From: Spongospora subterranea f. sp. subterranea
Lineage: Eukaryota > Endomyxa: Phytomyxea > Phytomyxea > Plasmodiophorida
NCBI GenBank assembly: GCA_049724395.1
Contig: JAUGWO010000090.1
Span: forward strand, 1-64,000
Length of the DNA: 64,000 bases
Direction: 5' to 3'
Below are positions 1 through 12,289 of the stretch, in pieces. Within the stretch, counting starts at the first letter, position 1. The number at the start of each line of letters is the position of its first letter. Under the pieces are notes generated by a model. That model ran no database searches and was not told where the DNA came from. It saw only the letters and a program-made list of their open reading frames with translations. The translations under genes and the position numbers were made by a program.

Positions 1-222
1 CGAGTATCCCAGTCATGTTGTAATGCCCTATGGCCATACATTGTCAGTCGAGTATCCCAGTCATGTTGTAATGCCCTATTGCCATACATTGTCAGTCGAG
101 TATCCCAGTCATGTTGTAATGCCCTATTGCCATACATTGTGAGTGAGTATCCCAGTCATGTTGTAATGCCCTATGGCCATACATTGTCAGTCGAGTATCC
201 CAGTCATGTTGTAATGCCCTAA
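1..222. repeat. 48-bp tandem repeat, about 4.6 copies
   Basis: The window opens inside a tandem array. Units begin at 1, 49, 97, 145 (47 bp, lacking its first C) and 192 (a 31-bp partial copy). Copies are nearly identical; the differences seen are tatgg/tattg in the middle and gtcagt/gtgagt at the end. The array breaks off at 222 into unrelated sequence. Since it starts at base 1, its true length is unknown. No open reading frame runs through it. Confidence 0.95.
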
Positions 223-2390
223 TCGTGGCAGTGGAAGCGGGTCGGGGAGGTGACGGAGTGCTGGTGGCAGCCGGGCACCATACCTTTTCAACAACTCGGT
301 CATAAACTGTTTCATCTGGAACTCCACATGCTGAATATAGACTTAGAAACGGTCTAATTCATCCCGAAGCCCAGAGATCTTACGCTTGTAACAAAGAATA
401 GGGTTCCGTTTCTCCTTTCGCAACTTCTCAACCAAAGCGTGAACAGCTAAAGCGTCATCTTTGTTGATCCCCTTGATGTTCACTCATCAAAATTATAGAC
501 TTGCCGAGCCTATTTATAGACTTGCCGAGCCTATTTCTGGTTAGATCCTCAACTTCACGATTGACGCAAGTATGAAAATCAATCATTTCAACACTAACAT
601 GTCCAGTCGATTTGATCAATAGGAAAATGGCAGGATTAATTAAATACTTACAACGCAAGTGAGTCATAAATCCTTGGCGTCAATTAGGGAAAGACCGTTG
701 ACTTGCGTAGATGAATCAGAAGATCGAATGATTCGTTCTTTTCTGGAGGGAATGTGTCGTTTTGCCTCACGAGAAAGACAGCAAACAAACGATAGCTTTA
801 AAGTCCTCGTACTGTATCTTTAGTGTCACTCACACTAATCATCCTCAACTACGGTAGGTACTGTAGTAATACCTGTAAGGTATTATAGCAGAAAATCGGA
901 GGTTGAAAAACAATTTCACTTACACTAAATACGGTAAACGGTGTAGTTTGAATGGTTCGGCTGTTATAGGTATTGTTTTCTCGGGCAATCTGGTGCTCAA
1001 TGTCCTGCTTCTTTAGGTGACGCATATCGGTGGTTAGTTTTTCTTGTTGCATTCGCTGGCTTTGTGTTCTTGCTCCACTTGGGAGTTGCAGGAATGCTTT
1101 AAATAGTGTGCAGTATTTTTATCGCTGCGGTTGGTCAAATAAATGGGGAGAGGGCAACGTAAGCTACAAGTTAGATACTCCCTCCGTTCAATCTGTGGCC
1201 AAACACAAATCAAGAATGGATCTACCCCCTTCATATACATCCTGCATCCTTCTTCGCTGTAATGGTTCAGTGAAAGGGTATTAGTCGAAGAATCCATGAT
1301 CTACCAGAATACATTGGAAATCGCTCCTCTCAAATGGTGACAAACCTGATTGTCAATGTTGAGGAGAATGACCGGAGCAAAAAGCCAGATGAAATATTCA
1401 ATAAATGCGCTGGGAGTCAGCGATAATTCGTGTCCAAAGTCGCGTCATTGGCAGTATTAACGGCCGGCCTTTTTAACCCTGGGCATAGCTCAATACCGAC
1501 TTGAAAACGACTTGACATCTCAAGTAAAATTGAGACCAGGCAATATGGACAACGTTCATCATGCATGAAAAACTGGATTTTTGACCCATGATTTCATCAA
1601 CCACCTTCAGATACCGAAAGCGGATCCGGAAAAATAAATTCAACATCTATACAGAATTGAACACAATCACCAGGTTTTTCTTTCCTTTTCTATTGATGTT
1701 GTCTTCTCCAGAATCACGAAAGAAATCGTCAAAGTCAATCCAACAGCATTCACCATATAATCAGAGTAAATATTACACAAAACGCAGGAAGCCCTATTCA
1801 ATTCTGCCTTTGCCGGATGTGAGCAATGCCAATGCCTAAGAAGCCGACGGTCAAAACGGACGGTGTTTCAAGAGTGAGACTGCGGAGTATCCAATAGGCG
1901 GGACTGTCAAAATCAATCCAACAGTTATGAGAGCCCTAATACTAAGATGAACGGAGGGACGGACAATGTAACGGATCAGGTCATGGACTATGGAATATCC
2001 CCTTTTACGGCATTGGTCACGTTATCATTGTCCTTCATTTGTCATTCTTTGTTTTACTGATTGTGCCGATGGTATTGAATCCGATAATATTGATTTTTGG
2101 TGCCGTATTCCTCTTTCAACCACTGAATGGGTTCAAACCTGCCCTTAATGAGGCGATTGAAAAAGGGTCGCTATAGTCTATTAATGTTGGCCAATACTGT
2201 ACTAAATGACTAATCGGATTATTTAGAGATGAAATCGCTGAGCACTTGGCCACGATATTTGACCCGAGTACAGCTCCTCCCTATCACGTTGAACGTGGTA
2301 TTGGTCGGAATCAGTATTGGGAAAGACAAACCGCAAGTACAAGATCACCGTTCTTGATTTAGCACTTCTCTACTGCCGGTAATATCGACT
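223..2390. other. Stretch with no recognised gene
   Basis: Both strands are broken by frequent stops and only short frames without recognisable motifs remain. The one local structure noted is a direct duplication of about 21 bp (core agacttgccgagcctattt) at roughly 495-536. The first ankyrin-like coding traces appear only near 2430. Confidence 0.5.
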
Positions 2391-2399
2391 TGACAATGG

Positions 2400-5300
2400 A
2401 TTCTATTTCCCCCTTGATGTTATTACAATAGAGGAAATGTCGCCACTATTCTGATAGATAGAGGGGCCGACATATTCACACAGGATCAATTCGGGAATAC
2501 TCCATTGCACATCGCCGCTGCTCAGGGCGTGTAATATATTTCATATGATATGTTCATTACCCCTTATCTGACATCTTAATAGAGATATCGCCGTCATCAA
2601 GCTCTTGAAGGAAATCAAAAAGACAAAACCACAAGCTCTTAACCTCCACAACAACGCTGGTTATACTCCACTCCATTTTGCAGTGAAATGTAATCGGTTG
2701 GTCGTAGAGAGTGTTTAAGGGTGATCTGCTGACAATATTTACTACTGATTGTTCAGGGGAGAGGTGATTAAGACTCTGTTGAATGGAGGAGCCAATCCCA
2801 TTATCGTTGATAATATGGCAATACAGCACTGCACATGCTCGCAATCGAGCGAAACCTGTAGACTGCCAATAATCTGTGGAAATTAAAACTCATCTGATTG
2901 AGATCTCACAGAAGTGAAGAGATCATTAATGATATAATTAAAGCGTTGAGGGCAAAGGCTGTCGATATTCTGGGCCATAATGAGATGACGAATCCCTTCT
3001 TTTGTTCCAGTGGAACAATGGATCATGATGGCCTGTATATTCTTAATAGGTGTGTTGAGATCATTCGAAATCGCTGATCTGATCTCACAGGGACCGAAAT
3101 GCCATCGGTGAAGCGACCGTCAGAAATATTGAACCTCAGGAACAATGAGGGGCGCACTGCTCTCTTACATGCAGTTTATAATCGTCGGTTGGTCAATTTA
3201 CTGTCTGGACTCTGGTTAGCGCCTTCAATAATCAGTTTCAGTGAGGAGATCTCCCGAATTCTGTTGAAGCTCGGTGCCGATCCCACAATCAACAGATATT
3301 GATGGCAATACAGCACTGCACCTGGCGATAAGAACGCGATCTGTAGACTGCTATAATATGTGGATATTTGCAACTCATCTGATTGAGATCTCACAGAAGT
3401 GGAGAGATCATTAATGATATAATCAAAGCATCGAGGGCAAAGGCTGTCGATATTCTGGGCAAAAATGAGATGACGAATCCCTCTGGGTGTTCAACTGGAA
3501 CAATGGATCATGATGGCCTGTATAATCTCAATAGGTTTGTTGAAAATAATTGAAGTCGCTGATCTGATCTCACAGGGACCGAAATGCCATCGGTGAAGCG
3601 ACGTCAGAAATAATGAACCTCAGGAACAATAGGGGGCACACTGCTCTATTACATGCAGTTTATAATCGTCGGTTGGTCAATTTACTGTCTGGATCTGGTT
3701 AGCGCCTTCAATAATCAGTTTCAGTGAGGATATCTCCCGAATTTTGTTGAAGCTCGGTGCCGATCCCACATCAACAGATATTGATGGCAATACAGCACTG
3801 CAACTGGGCGATAGAACAGCGACTGTAAACTGATATAATATGTGGAAATTGAAACTCATCTGAATGAGATCTCACAGAAGTGGAGAGATCATTAATGATT
3901 TAATTACAGCGTCTAGGGCAAAGGCTGTCGATATTCTGGGCCATATTGAGATGACGAATCCCTCTGGGTGTTCCGTTGGAACAATGGATCATGATGGCCT
4001 GTATATTCTTATTGTTAATAGGTTTGTTGAAATCATTGTAGTCGCTGATATGATCTCACAGGGACCGGAATGCCATTGGTGAAGCGACGTCAGAAATATT
4101 GAACCTCAGGAACAATGAGGGGCGCACTCCTCTCTTACATGCAGTTTATCATTGGTTGGTCAATTTATTGTCTGGGTCTAGGTAGCGCCTAATAATCAGC
4201 TTTAGTGAGGATATTTCCCGAATTCTGTTGAAGCACGATGCCGATCCCACAATGATCGATAATGAAGGCAATACAGCACTGCACCTGGCAATAGAAATGC
4301 GACGGTAGATTGCTATAATATGTGGATATTGGAACTCATCTGATTGAGATCTCACAGAAGTGAAGAGATCATTATTGATATACTTAAAGCGTCGAGGTCA
4401 AAGTCTGTCGATATTCTAGGCCATAATGAGATGACGAATCCTTCTGGGTGTTCCAGTGAAAGAATGGATCATCATGGCCTGTATAATTTGATAGGTGGGT
4501 TGAAATAATTGAAGTCGTTGACCTGATCTCAAAGGGACCGAAATGCCATCGGTGAAGCGACGTCAGAAATATTGACCCTCAGGAACAAAAAAGGGCACAC
4601 TGCTCTCTCACTTGCAGTTTATCATTGTCGGTTGGTCAATTTACTGTCTGGGTCTGGTTAGTCCCTTCAATAATCAGTTTCAGTGAGGATATCTACCGAA
4701 TTCTGTTGAAGCTCGGTGCCGATCCCACAGTATCCGATATTGATGGCAATACAGCACTGCACCTGGCGATGGAACGAGAGTAGACTGCAATAATGTTTGC
4801 AAATTGCAACTCATCTGATTGAGATTTCACAGAGATGAAGATATCATTATTGATATAATCAAAGCTGTGAGGGCAAAGGCTGTCTATGATCTGGGCCTTA
4901 GTGAGATGGCAGATCCCTCTGGGTGTTCGAGTGGAACAATGGATGGCCTGTATTTTCTTAATAAGATGTGTTGAAATCATTAAAAGTCGCTGATCTGATC
5001 TCACAGGGACCAAACTGCCATCGATGCTGCGACCTCTGTACTATTGAACCACAGGAACCATGAGGGTCAAACTGCTTTCTGGACTGCAGTTCATTTTAGT
5101 CGGTTGGTCAAATTTACTGTCTTTCTCTAATCACCCACATCAATGATGGTGTCTGCGTATCTCCAGTGGTTATATCGCCAACATTCTTTTCATTAATGGT
5201 GCCGATCCCACTATATCGGATAACTATGGGGACTCACCATTGCACCATTAGGTTGCCACCTGACATGTATGTCGCCCAAATCTCACACATTATTCAAATA

Positions 5301-7330
5301 TTTACTGATGTGCTCACAGGACAGACGAAATGATCATTTCGATGATAGCAAATATTGGTGTCAATCACGTGAACAGTGCATGGAAACACTCTTCTCCATT
5401 CTGCAATATTCAAACAAACGGTTTGCTCGTAATCAGTGTTGGATATTGATCAGCGCCTCAATAAACTGATAATTTAGGGAAGTTTTGGTCAAATATCTGT
5501 TGAAGAGAGGCGCCGATCCTATCATATCCTGATCGTGGTGGGAATTCAGCACTTCATCTGGCAATACAGGGCCGACTGTAATATGAACATTTCGAATTGT
5601 TGACTATCAAAATAGCGTATTAATATCTTTACAGAAATGAGCAGATCATCATTGATATAATTAAAGCGGCGATTCCAAAACCAATCCACCTTGTGTTCCA
5701 AAAAACGATGACCAGACGATTCTTATCGCGTTTTATTCAACGATTGCGTCCTCGCCTGTATTATTGCTCATATATCGGTCTGACACATTGAAGCCCTGAT
5801 TTCATCTCACAGACAGCCCAGATGATCATCACTACAATATTGGCTCCCTTATGCGACCCTATAATGCAATTTGAGGAACCTTTATGGCCAAACTGCTTTC
5901 TTTTTCGCTGTTGATCCTTGAATTCGGTTGGTCAAATCCTCTGTCTGGCTCTAATCAGCGAGTTCCGATACTAAGGTCTCGTAGCCCCAGTGTTGATATG
6001 GCCCAGATTCTGCTAGAGAACGGGGCCGATCCCACAATAGCGGCTGATTCTAGACATGCACCAATGCACAAACCATTGCACACTCTTCTAGATAAACTGT
6101 GAGTTCAACAGATCTCACCAAACACACCAACCTTTACTGATGTTATCACAGAACATCCGATTCTATTCTGTCAATGATACAAAATATTGATGTCAACCAC
6201 CGGTACAATGATGGGTCCACTCTTTTCCAAAGTGCTATTAAGTGTCGTCGGTTGGTCAATTGATATAGTGTGGACACTGATCGGCCTTTCAATAATACTG
6301 ATTGGTTAGGGAAAAAGTGGTTATGAAATTGCTGAAGAGAGGCGCCAATCCCATTATTGCTGATTCTAATGGCAATACCGCACTGCACCTGGCGATAGAG
6401 CATAATCTGTACACACCTTTAATCTTGTTATTTTTACCAAAAATCTCATTTTAAATCTCATAGAAGTGGAGAGACCATTATATCTATACTTGAGGCGGCA
6501 ACGCCAAGTACGGCCGATATTCTGTATCCAGATGGGATGATGGATCCCTCACTGTGTTCAAGTGGAGAGTTAGTTCATGATCGGCTGTACATTGTTGATG
6601 GGTGTCGGGATCATTGAAGTCGCTGATCTGATCTCACAGGGATCGAGATGTCATCCGTCAGGCAACGTCAAAAATAATCAATTTGAGAAATCAAAACTGG
6701 CAAACTGCTCTGTTTCTGGCATTTACCCGTGCACGGTTGGTAGAAATTACAGTCTGGTTCTGATCACATCTTCAATAATGAGTTTTTGTATTTCCAGTTT
6801 TGATATTGTCCAACTACTTGTGGAGAGAGGTGCCGATCCCAATATAGCAGATATTAATGGGAACACACCCTTGCACACCGATATGCCAACTGAATTGTAT
6901 ATCGCAGAAATACCATCATATATTGAAATACCTAATGATGTGCCAACAGGACAGACGAATTCATCATATCAATGATTGAAAATATCGATGTGAACGAAGC
7001 TGGCAAAGATGGGGCAACACTTCTTCATAGGGCTATTGAGTGTCGTCGGTTGGACCTAATTCATATTTGGCCCTGATCAGCCCCTCAATCAAACTGATGT
7101 TATAGGGAAGTTGTTGTGAAATATCTGTTGAAAAGAGGCGCCAATCCCCTTATTCCTGATCTTACTGGGAAAACAGCACTGAACCTGGCGATATATCATA
7201 ACCTGTAGACTGCTATACTGTGTATATAGTCAAACAATCTAATTGAGGTCTCACAGAAGTAAAGAGATCATCGATATAATCAAGGCGGCGACGTTCCTTC
7301 GTGTTGAACAGGAGGAACTATGTGAGACAT
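2400..7330 (+). CDS. Ankyrin-repeat gene or gene array, many short introns, partly degenerate
   Basis: Translation in shifting frames gives repeated ankyrin signatures: GADIFTQDQFGNTPLHIAA near 2470-2530, GYTPLHFAVKCNRL near 2655-2700, then GADPTI..GNTALHLAI blocks near 3270-3330, 3750-3810, 4235-4290 and 4715-4770, and further copies near 5510, 6030, 6350, 6830 and 7140. Ankyrin repeats are helix-turn-helix protein-binding units; the partner cannot be told. Between blocks lie GT-AG intervals of about 30-55 nt that look like introns, for example gtagactgc...ctcacag. Several copies carry single-base indels or stops, so I cannot write one intact reading frame. Either this is a long gene with very many exons and some bad copies, or a decaying cluster. 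Start and end are approximate. Confidence 0.55.
2880..5035 (+). repeat. Tandem ~480-bp ankyrin module carrying introns
   Basis: A landmark (ggaccgaaatgccatcgg and variants) recurs at 3091, 3576, 4062, 4535 and 5007, giving periods of 485, 486, 473 and 472 bp. Each module contains an ankyrin helix block ending LHLAI, a putative intron ending ctcacag, a block beginning EIINDIIKA, a second putative intron ending gatctcacag, a block containing HTALLHAVYNRRLVN, and a third putative intron ending tttcag before EDISRILLKLGADP. Coding and intron parts are duplicated together and both are highly similar between copies, so the amplification looks recent. More diverged copies flank the array on both sides. 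Confidence 0.85.
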
Positions 7331-7508
7331 TGGGTGGATCCTTGATCCCTTTAAAAGGATGAAAACCATTCCTCCAACGCAGCAAAGAACGTTGAACTAT
7401 TGCACAGCTAAAAGTGATGAACCAGTTGTGTCAAATAACTGCTGTTTATATGACTGCATGTCAGACAGACCACATGTGGTTTAGGTCGAACCCCATTCTA
7501 ACTGGTTA

Positions 7509-8730
7509 AAGTGATAGTGAATTATGGAAGTGATAGTGAATTATGGAAGTGATAGTGAATTAGGGAAGTGATAGTGAATTATGGAAGTGATTGGAATGGA
7601 AGTGATAGTGAATTATGGAAGTGATAGTGAATTATGGAAGTGATTGAATAGTGAATTATGGAAGTGATAGTGAATTATGGAAGTGATAGTGAATTATGGA
7701 AGTGATAGTGAATTATGGAAGTGATAGTGAATTATGGAAGTGATAGTGAATTATGGAAGTGATAGTGAATTATGGAAGTGATAGTGAATTATGGAAATTG
7801 AATGGAAGTGATAGTGAATTATGGAAGTGATAGGAATTATGGAAGTGATAGTGAATTATGGAAGTGATAGTGAATTATGGAAGTGATAGTGAATTATGGA
7901 AGTGATAGTGAATTATGGAAGTGATAGTGAATTATGGAAGTAATAGTGAATTATGGAAGAAGTGATAGTGAATTATGGAAGTGATAGTGAATTATGGAAG
8001 TGATAGTGAATTATGGAAGTGATAGTGAATTATGGAAGTGATAGTGAATTATGGAAGTGATAGTGAATTATGGAAGTGATAGTGAATTATGGAAGTGATA
8101 GTGAATTATGGAAGTGATAGTGAATTATGGAAGTGATAGTGAATTATGGAAGTGATAGTGAATTATGGAAGTGATAGTGAATTATGGAAGTGATAGTGAA
8201 TTATGGAAGTGATAGTGAATTAGGGAAGTGATAGTGAATTAGGGAAGTGATAGTGAATTATGGAAGTGATAGTGAATTAGGGAAGTGATAGTGAATTATG
8301 GAAGTGATAGTGAATTATGGAAGTGATAGTGAATTATGGAAGTGATAGTGAATTATGGAAGTGATAGTGAATTATGGAAGTAATAGTGAATTATGGAAGT
8401 GAATGGAAGTGATAGGAAGTGATAGTGAATTATGGAAGTGATAGTGAATTATGGAAGTGATAGTGAATTATGGAAGTGATAGTGAATTATGGAAGTGATA
8501 GTGAATTATGGAAGTGATAGTGAATTATGGAAGTAATAGTGAATTATGGAAGTGATAGTGAATTATGGAAGTGATAGTGAATTATGGAAGTGATAGTGAA
8601 TTATGGAAGTGATAGTGAATTATGGAAGTGATAGTGAATTATGGAAGTGATAGTGAATTATGGAAGTGATAGTGAATTATGGAAGTGATAGTGAATTATG
8701 GAAGTGATAGTGAATTATGGAAGTGATAGA
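7509..8730. repeat. 19-bp minisatellite, about 64 units
   Basis: The unit gaagtgatagtgaattatg repeats head to tail for about 1.2 kb. Variants include tatgg to taggg (several near 8220-8280), gtgatag to gtaatag, and short truncations such as those near 7590, 7640, 7800 and 8400. The unit length is not a multiple of three, so any reading frame through it would rotate, and no protein role is suggested. The array ends abruptly at gatagatggcgg. Confidence 0.97.
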
Positions 8731-8780
8731 TGGCGGAAGTCTTGAACGTCTGCAGTTGCTGAATGCCGAACAGGGCTCCA

Positions 8781-8928
8781 TAGACGTCTGTCGGTCTCGG
8801 GACCTGGAGCGTCGTGTCGGGGCGCGAGCGTCCCGGGAACCCATCCCCCGAAACCGCACAAGGTACCACCGGACAGGTAAGCGTCGTGGCTACACGACGC
8901 TCCAGGTCCCGAGACCGACAGACGTCTA
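8781..8928. repeat. 37-bp perfect inverted repeat with 74-nt loop
   Basis: The arm at 8781-8817 is the exact reverse complement of the arm at 8892-8928; the core is acgtctgtcggtctcggg. The loop is GC-rich and itself contains ggacagg/ccggac-type pairs. It sits 50 bp after the minisatellite and just before the Ty3/gypsy remnant, so it may be the end of a mobile element. No coding potential is convincing here. Confidence 0.9.
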
Positions 8929-9179
8929 CGGACGTCGCTACCTTGACAAACACCCAAATCTCGTGCAGATGCCGCCCAAGGCTCATTTTATGAAATGTGA
9001 ACGCTGGAATCAGCTTTGATCATCGTAATAAAGCACAGAAGAACCTTTTAACCCCAATTCGGTCTATCGGGATATCGGCGATGGAATTGACTGATTGCTT
9101 GACGAAGAGCTGGAGAATTATCGGCTAGGCCTCGCGCTGGTTCCCATGACCGCTCTGACGGTGGATAGCCTTCCCAGTC

Positions 9180-9870
9180 GATCAAATACTGAAGTTGGTT
9201 CCTATAGATTCTCGAATCCAATACGTTCCGGACGACAAACAGTGGCTGCGAGGATTCTTCTGGGAGGAATACGGGTTCTGGTGGACAGACCTGTCTCGTT
9301 TCGTGATGTCGTTCGCGTGGTGTGGTTCAAGCTGGGACACATGGAAAGTGTTATGAACCCGCCAGGTTGTTGGTAGCTTCACCGAGTATGTCACCTCGTT
9401 ATGATTTCTATGATTGGGAAAGGCCCTGCGAATCGATCTTCGAGTTTTGGGCATGGTCGTGTTGTATTCCAATCGGTTCTCTTCACCATAACCAACTCGC
9501 CAAGTGAATATGCGGGAACATCGGATCGTTTTTTGTCGGCGTATTTTTTCATCGATTTCACGGCCTGTTCGAGTTGACGTCGTAAAAATAAACGAATGCC
9601 CCGAAGGTGATTCGCCCTTTCGTCAGCAGAGGGATTAAGCTGTGATCGGCAGAATGACGGAACATCGATTGTGCGGGGATGGAACCCATAATTAGCGAAG
9701 AACGGGGAGACTTGAGTCGATGAATGCTCTGTGTTGTTGTACTAAAATTCTGCTAGCGCCAGCCAATCTTCCCAGTCATCTTGCTGATAGGAGGTGAACG
9801 TCCTCAAATACTGCTCTACCACCTGATTGACCCGTTCTGCGTGACATCAGAGCCTCTCGATAAATGACAA
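9180..9870 (-). pseudogene. Ty3/gypsy retrotransposon integrase C-terminal remnant
   Basis: Reading the minus strand from about 9850 downwards gives typical Ty3/gypsy integrase text in order: [22 protein letters not shown], SPFFANYGFHPRT, a basic region with KKYADKKR, and, after a frame change near 9470, a stretch containing [20 protein letters not shown]. In intact elements this is the end of the integrase core (LAEFSYNN..) followed by the GPY/F-chromodomain region (LP..W.IH..FHVS.L.P). The in-frame stop in place of Ser and at least two frameshifts mark it as dead. No LTRs, reverse transcriptase or protease are visible nearby, so only a fragment remains. Confidence 0.85.
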
Positions 9871-9936
9871 TTTCTTCTTCCAGTAAATGAAATCATGTTT
9901 GGTCAAACTCTCTTTTCTGTAGAAGTTGTCTAAAGT

Positions 9937-10080
9937 CAGTAATAGCTGTGTTACGTTTTTGTTGTAATTGGGCTATCTTCTGAAGCGAATAGAGAACTTA
10001 ACTTCCTCATCGAAACAGAAAAGAAATCTCTTGATTCAAAGATAGCCCAATTACAACAAAAACGTATCACAGCTATAGAC
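9937..10080. repeat. Inverted repeat with 27-bp perfect core
   Basis: The arm 9953-9979 is the reverse complement of 10039-10065 (core gttgtaattgggctatctt), and the pairing continues outward with mismatches through agctgtg/cacagct. The loop is about 59 nt. It adjoins the Ty3/gypsy remnant and may be a rearranged element end. Just downstream, ttctggtctcgatccttaaag occurs twice in tandem (about 10083-10128). Confidence 0.85.
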
Positions 10081-10099
10081 AATTTCTGGTCTCGATCCT

Positions 10100-10500
10100 T
10101 AAAGCTTCTGGTCTCGATCCTTAAAGCTCTGGCAGTGCGCCGTGGCGTAAGTACTTTGACATCCTGTTTGCGATGAAAAGTGGGCGCCGGGCCCAGTGCA
10201 CTCTGGTCACGGTCAGTGTGGTGTCGCCCGGCCCCTCCCACGTTATCAAGGCGGGTCGCGCATGTTTCACCCCACACGTCATTGCATACGGTATAGTGTA
10301 TCTATCGCCATGTATGGGGTTCTGTTGGAGCATAGACATCATTAGAGGCCGTATTGGTTTGTTGAGCACCTGACGGGTCGCAATCAGTGATCAAAATTAT
10401 TGGATCATTCTGGCCGCCGACACCCATAACCGTACAACCCCCTCTCATATCACACCTGGCGATAATCTGGGAACAACCTCTCCTAGCACCGGATGTGTGT
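10100..10500. other. No clear gene
   Basis: Short frames exist on both strands, but none has recognisable motifs. This stretch separates the retrotransposon remnant from the R3H gene and probably includes that gene's promoter. Confidence 0.4.
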
Positions 10501-10535
10501 TGTTTGACCGACTCTCGCCATCAACGGCCTCGCTA

Positions 10536-12188
10536 ATGCTGGACCCGTTTTCCTCTGGACCGTCAACGGGAGGCAATCCAGTGTCCGATGAGGGAGATAA
10601 CGATGCAGTTTTGGATCCGATTGTCACGGAAGCGATCACAAACGAGAGGGACAGAACGATGATATTACAGTTCGAAAGTCGTATTGAAGCGTTTATTGAA
10701 GATAAATCGTTAGCAACGACATTTTTGTTTTCTAGATCACCTGGAATAACGCTGATGATTTTGTTTAGCCGAGTACGTTTGTCGTTTCCTCCAATGTCAT
10801 CATATCATCGCCTAATTCTACACAAAATTGCTGAATATTACCGAATTGATCATCCGTCCCAGCTGCTTCCAGATGGAAAACGCCAAATTGTACTTCTCAA
10901 GCAGATTTATTCCAGAGTGTAAATCAACAGGATTTTTTTCTAGTTTTCAATTTGTCAGTTCTGATGCCCGTTTGGTTAGACCCCAGGTGCGAATATGCGA
11001 TATGGAGTCTGGCGTTAGCCCGACGGCTCAACTAGCACCTTCGGCTGCCATACCTCCCGCTCCTGCGCGTCAAATGCGAATAATGAGAAGGTCTGATGTA
11101 GTTAGGCCTCCTTCCGCCTCGAACCAGCCTACTCCGAATGATACCGATCAGTCACTTCAGGTATTTGATCCCCATATCTGTTGGTTTGCGTCAAAGATAG
11201 TTTTAATTTTTCTACGTAGTCACGGGAAGAAGCCTACGCAAAAGCCAGAGCCAAGTTGTTTGAGTTTGAAGATCCGGAAGAATGCAACTCCTCACAAGCC
11301 CTTGAAGAAGCTCAGTATAACATGGATAATCGAAGGTGGGACATTGAGCCGCATGAGCAAGACCTTTATAGAAGAAATGTTGGTAACATCTTTTTGTCTG
11401 CGAATCACCATGTTATTGACTATCGTGATAGGTTGGAGTCTACGATCGGTCCACCAATGTTCCACCGTCCGTATATTATACGCCTCCTTCGTTGTCCAAC
11501 GGTAATCCTGATGTTTGTGATTGTTCAAATAATTTCGTACGCATGTGAATCGTCGATCAGGCTCATCGCAATGGGATGCGCATAGACCCGCATCTTACTC
11601 GTCATCTAATCCGCAGTTTTGGAATCCTCCCATGCATCCTATGGCGCATGCTGTGCACATCTCTGGTCAAGGTTTTTGTTTGTTTAAATGCAGTGTCTAA
11701 ATTTTTCATCAATTAGAGTATTCGCACCCTTCTCCCGCGACACATCCTCGACAATCGCTTCAGTCCTCATTAAGGCAATTTCCAAGTTCACTGCAGAATT
11801 TGTTTGTGAATGATTCGAAAGTTGACAACGACGTATGGGATTACCGTGAGCCACAGCGGGACCAGCAGCGAAACGGCATACAGGATTATTCATGTATTAC
11901 GTCGATATTGTGGTCTAATCAAACCCCCTATCTAAGTGAAATTTAGTCTGTACAAGCATGTTGGAAGTGTACGATCTGCCTCATGGTGCCAAAAATTACC
12001 AAATCGATGTGCTATTGGAAAATCTCAAACAAAGAAGATGCTCCTTGTCTTGGCTTCCTGATAATCGTATTATTGCTGTTTTCGAGTCCGCATCAGAAGC
12101 ATTGACGGCTTTACAGCAGGTTGGATCTATTTCATCGTTTATTGCAAACACTTCTGACACAAAATCAGATCAAAGATCCGAAGTATAA
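10536..12188 (+). CDS. R3H-SUZ domain RNA-binding protein with C-terminal RRM-like segment
   Basis: The R3H core MSSYHRLILHKIAEYY (about 10795-10845) keeps the Arg and spaced His of the R3H fold, which binds single-stranded nucleic acid. A putative intron from the gt after TATTCCAGA (near 10918) to ccccag (about 10986) joins it to VRICDMESG, as usual after R3H. Further on, after an intron ending ctacgtag near 11220, comes a SUZ motif (EEAYAKARAKLFEFEDPEE), an RNA-contacting partner of R3H. The last exon (11958-12188) resembles the degenerate RRM at the C-terminus of R3HCC1-like proteins (VYDLPHGAKN, then IAVFESASEALTAL). The start is uncertain; I chose the ATG at 10536. The exons between 11350 and 11950 were not resolved. 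A role in cytoplasmic mRNA regulation is inferred from the family. Confidence 0.75.
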
Positions 12189-12289
12189 GCTTCGGCCTTT
12201 CTCTGGTGCAACATAGAATATATTTTCCATATCAATCCACACAAGCTACTATTAAAAAAAATGTTTCAGTTTATATCAACTTTGTCATT

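Noticed and set aside
7509-8730. CRISPR-like appearance of the regular repeat
   Set aside because: Units are contiguous without unique spacers and the genome is eukaryotic; it is a minisatellite.
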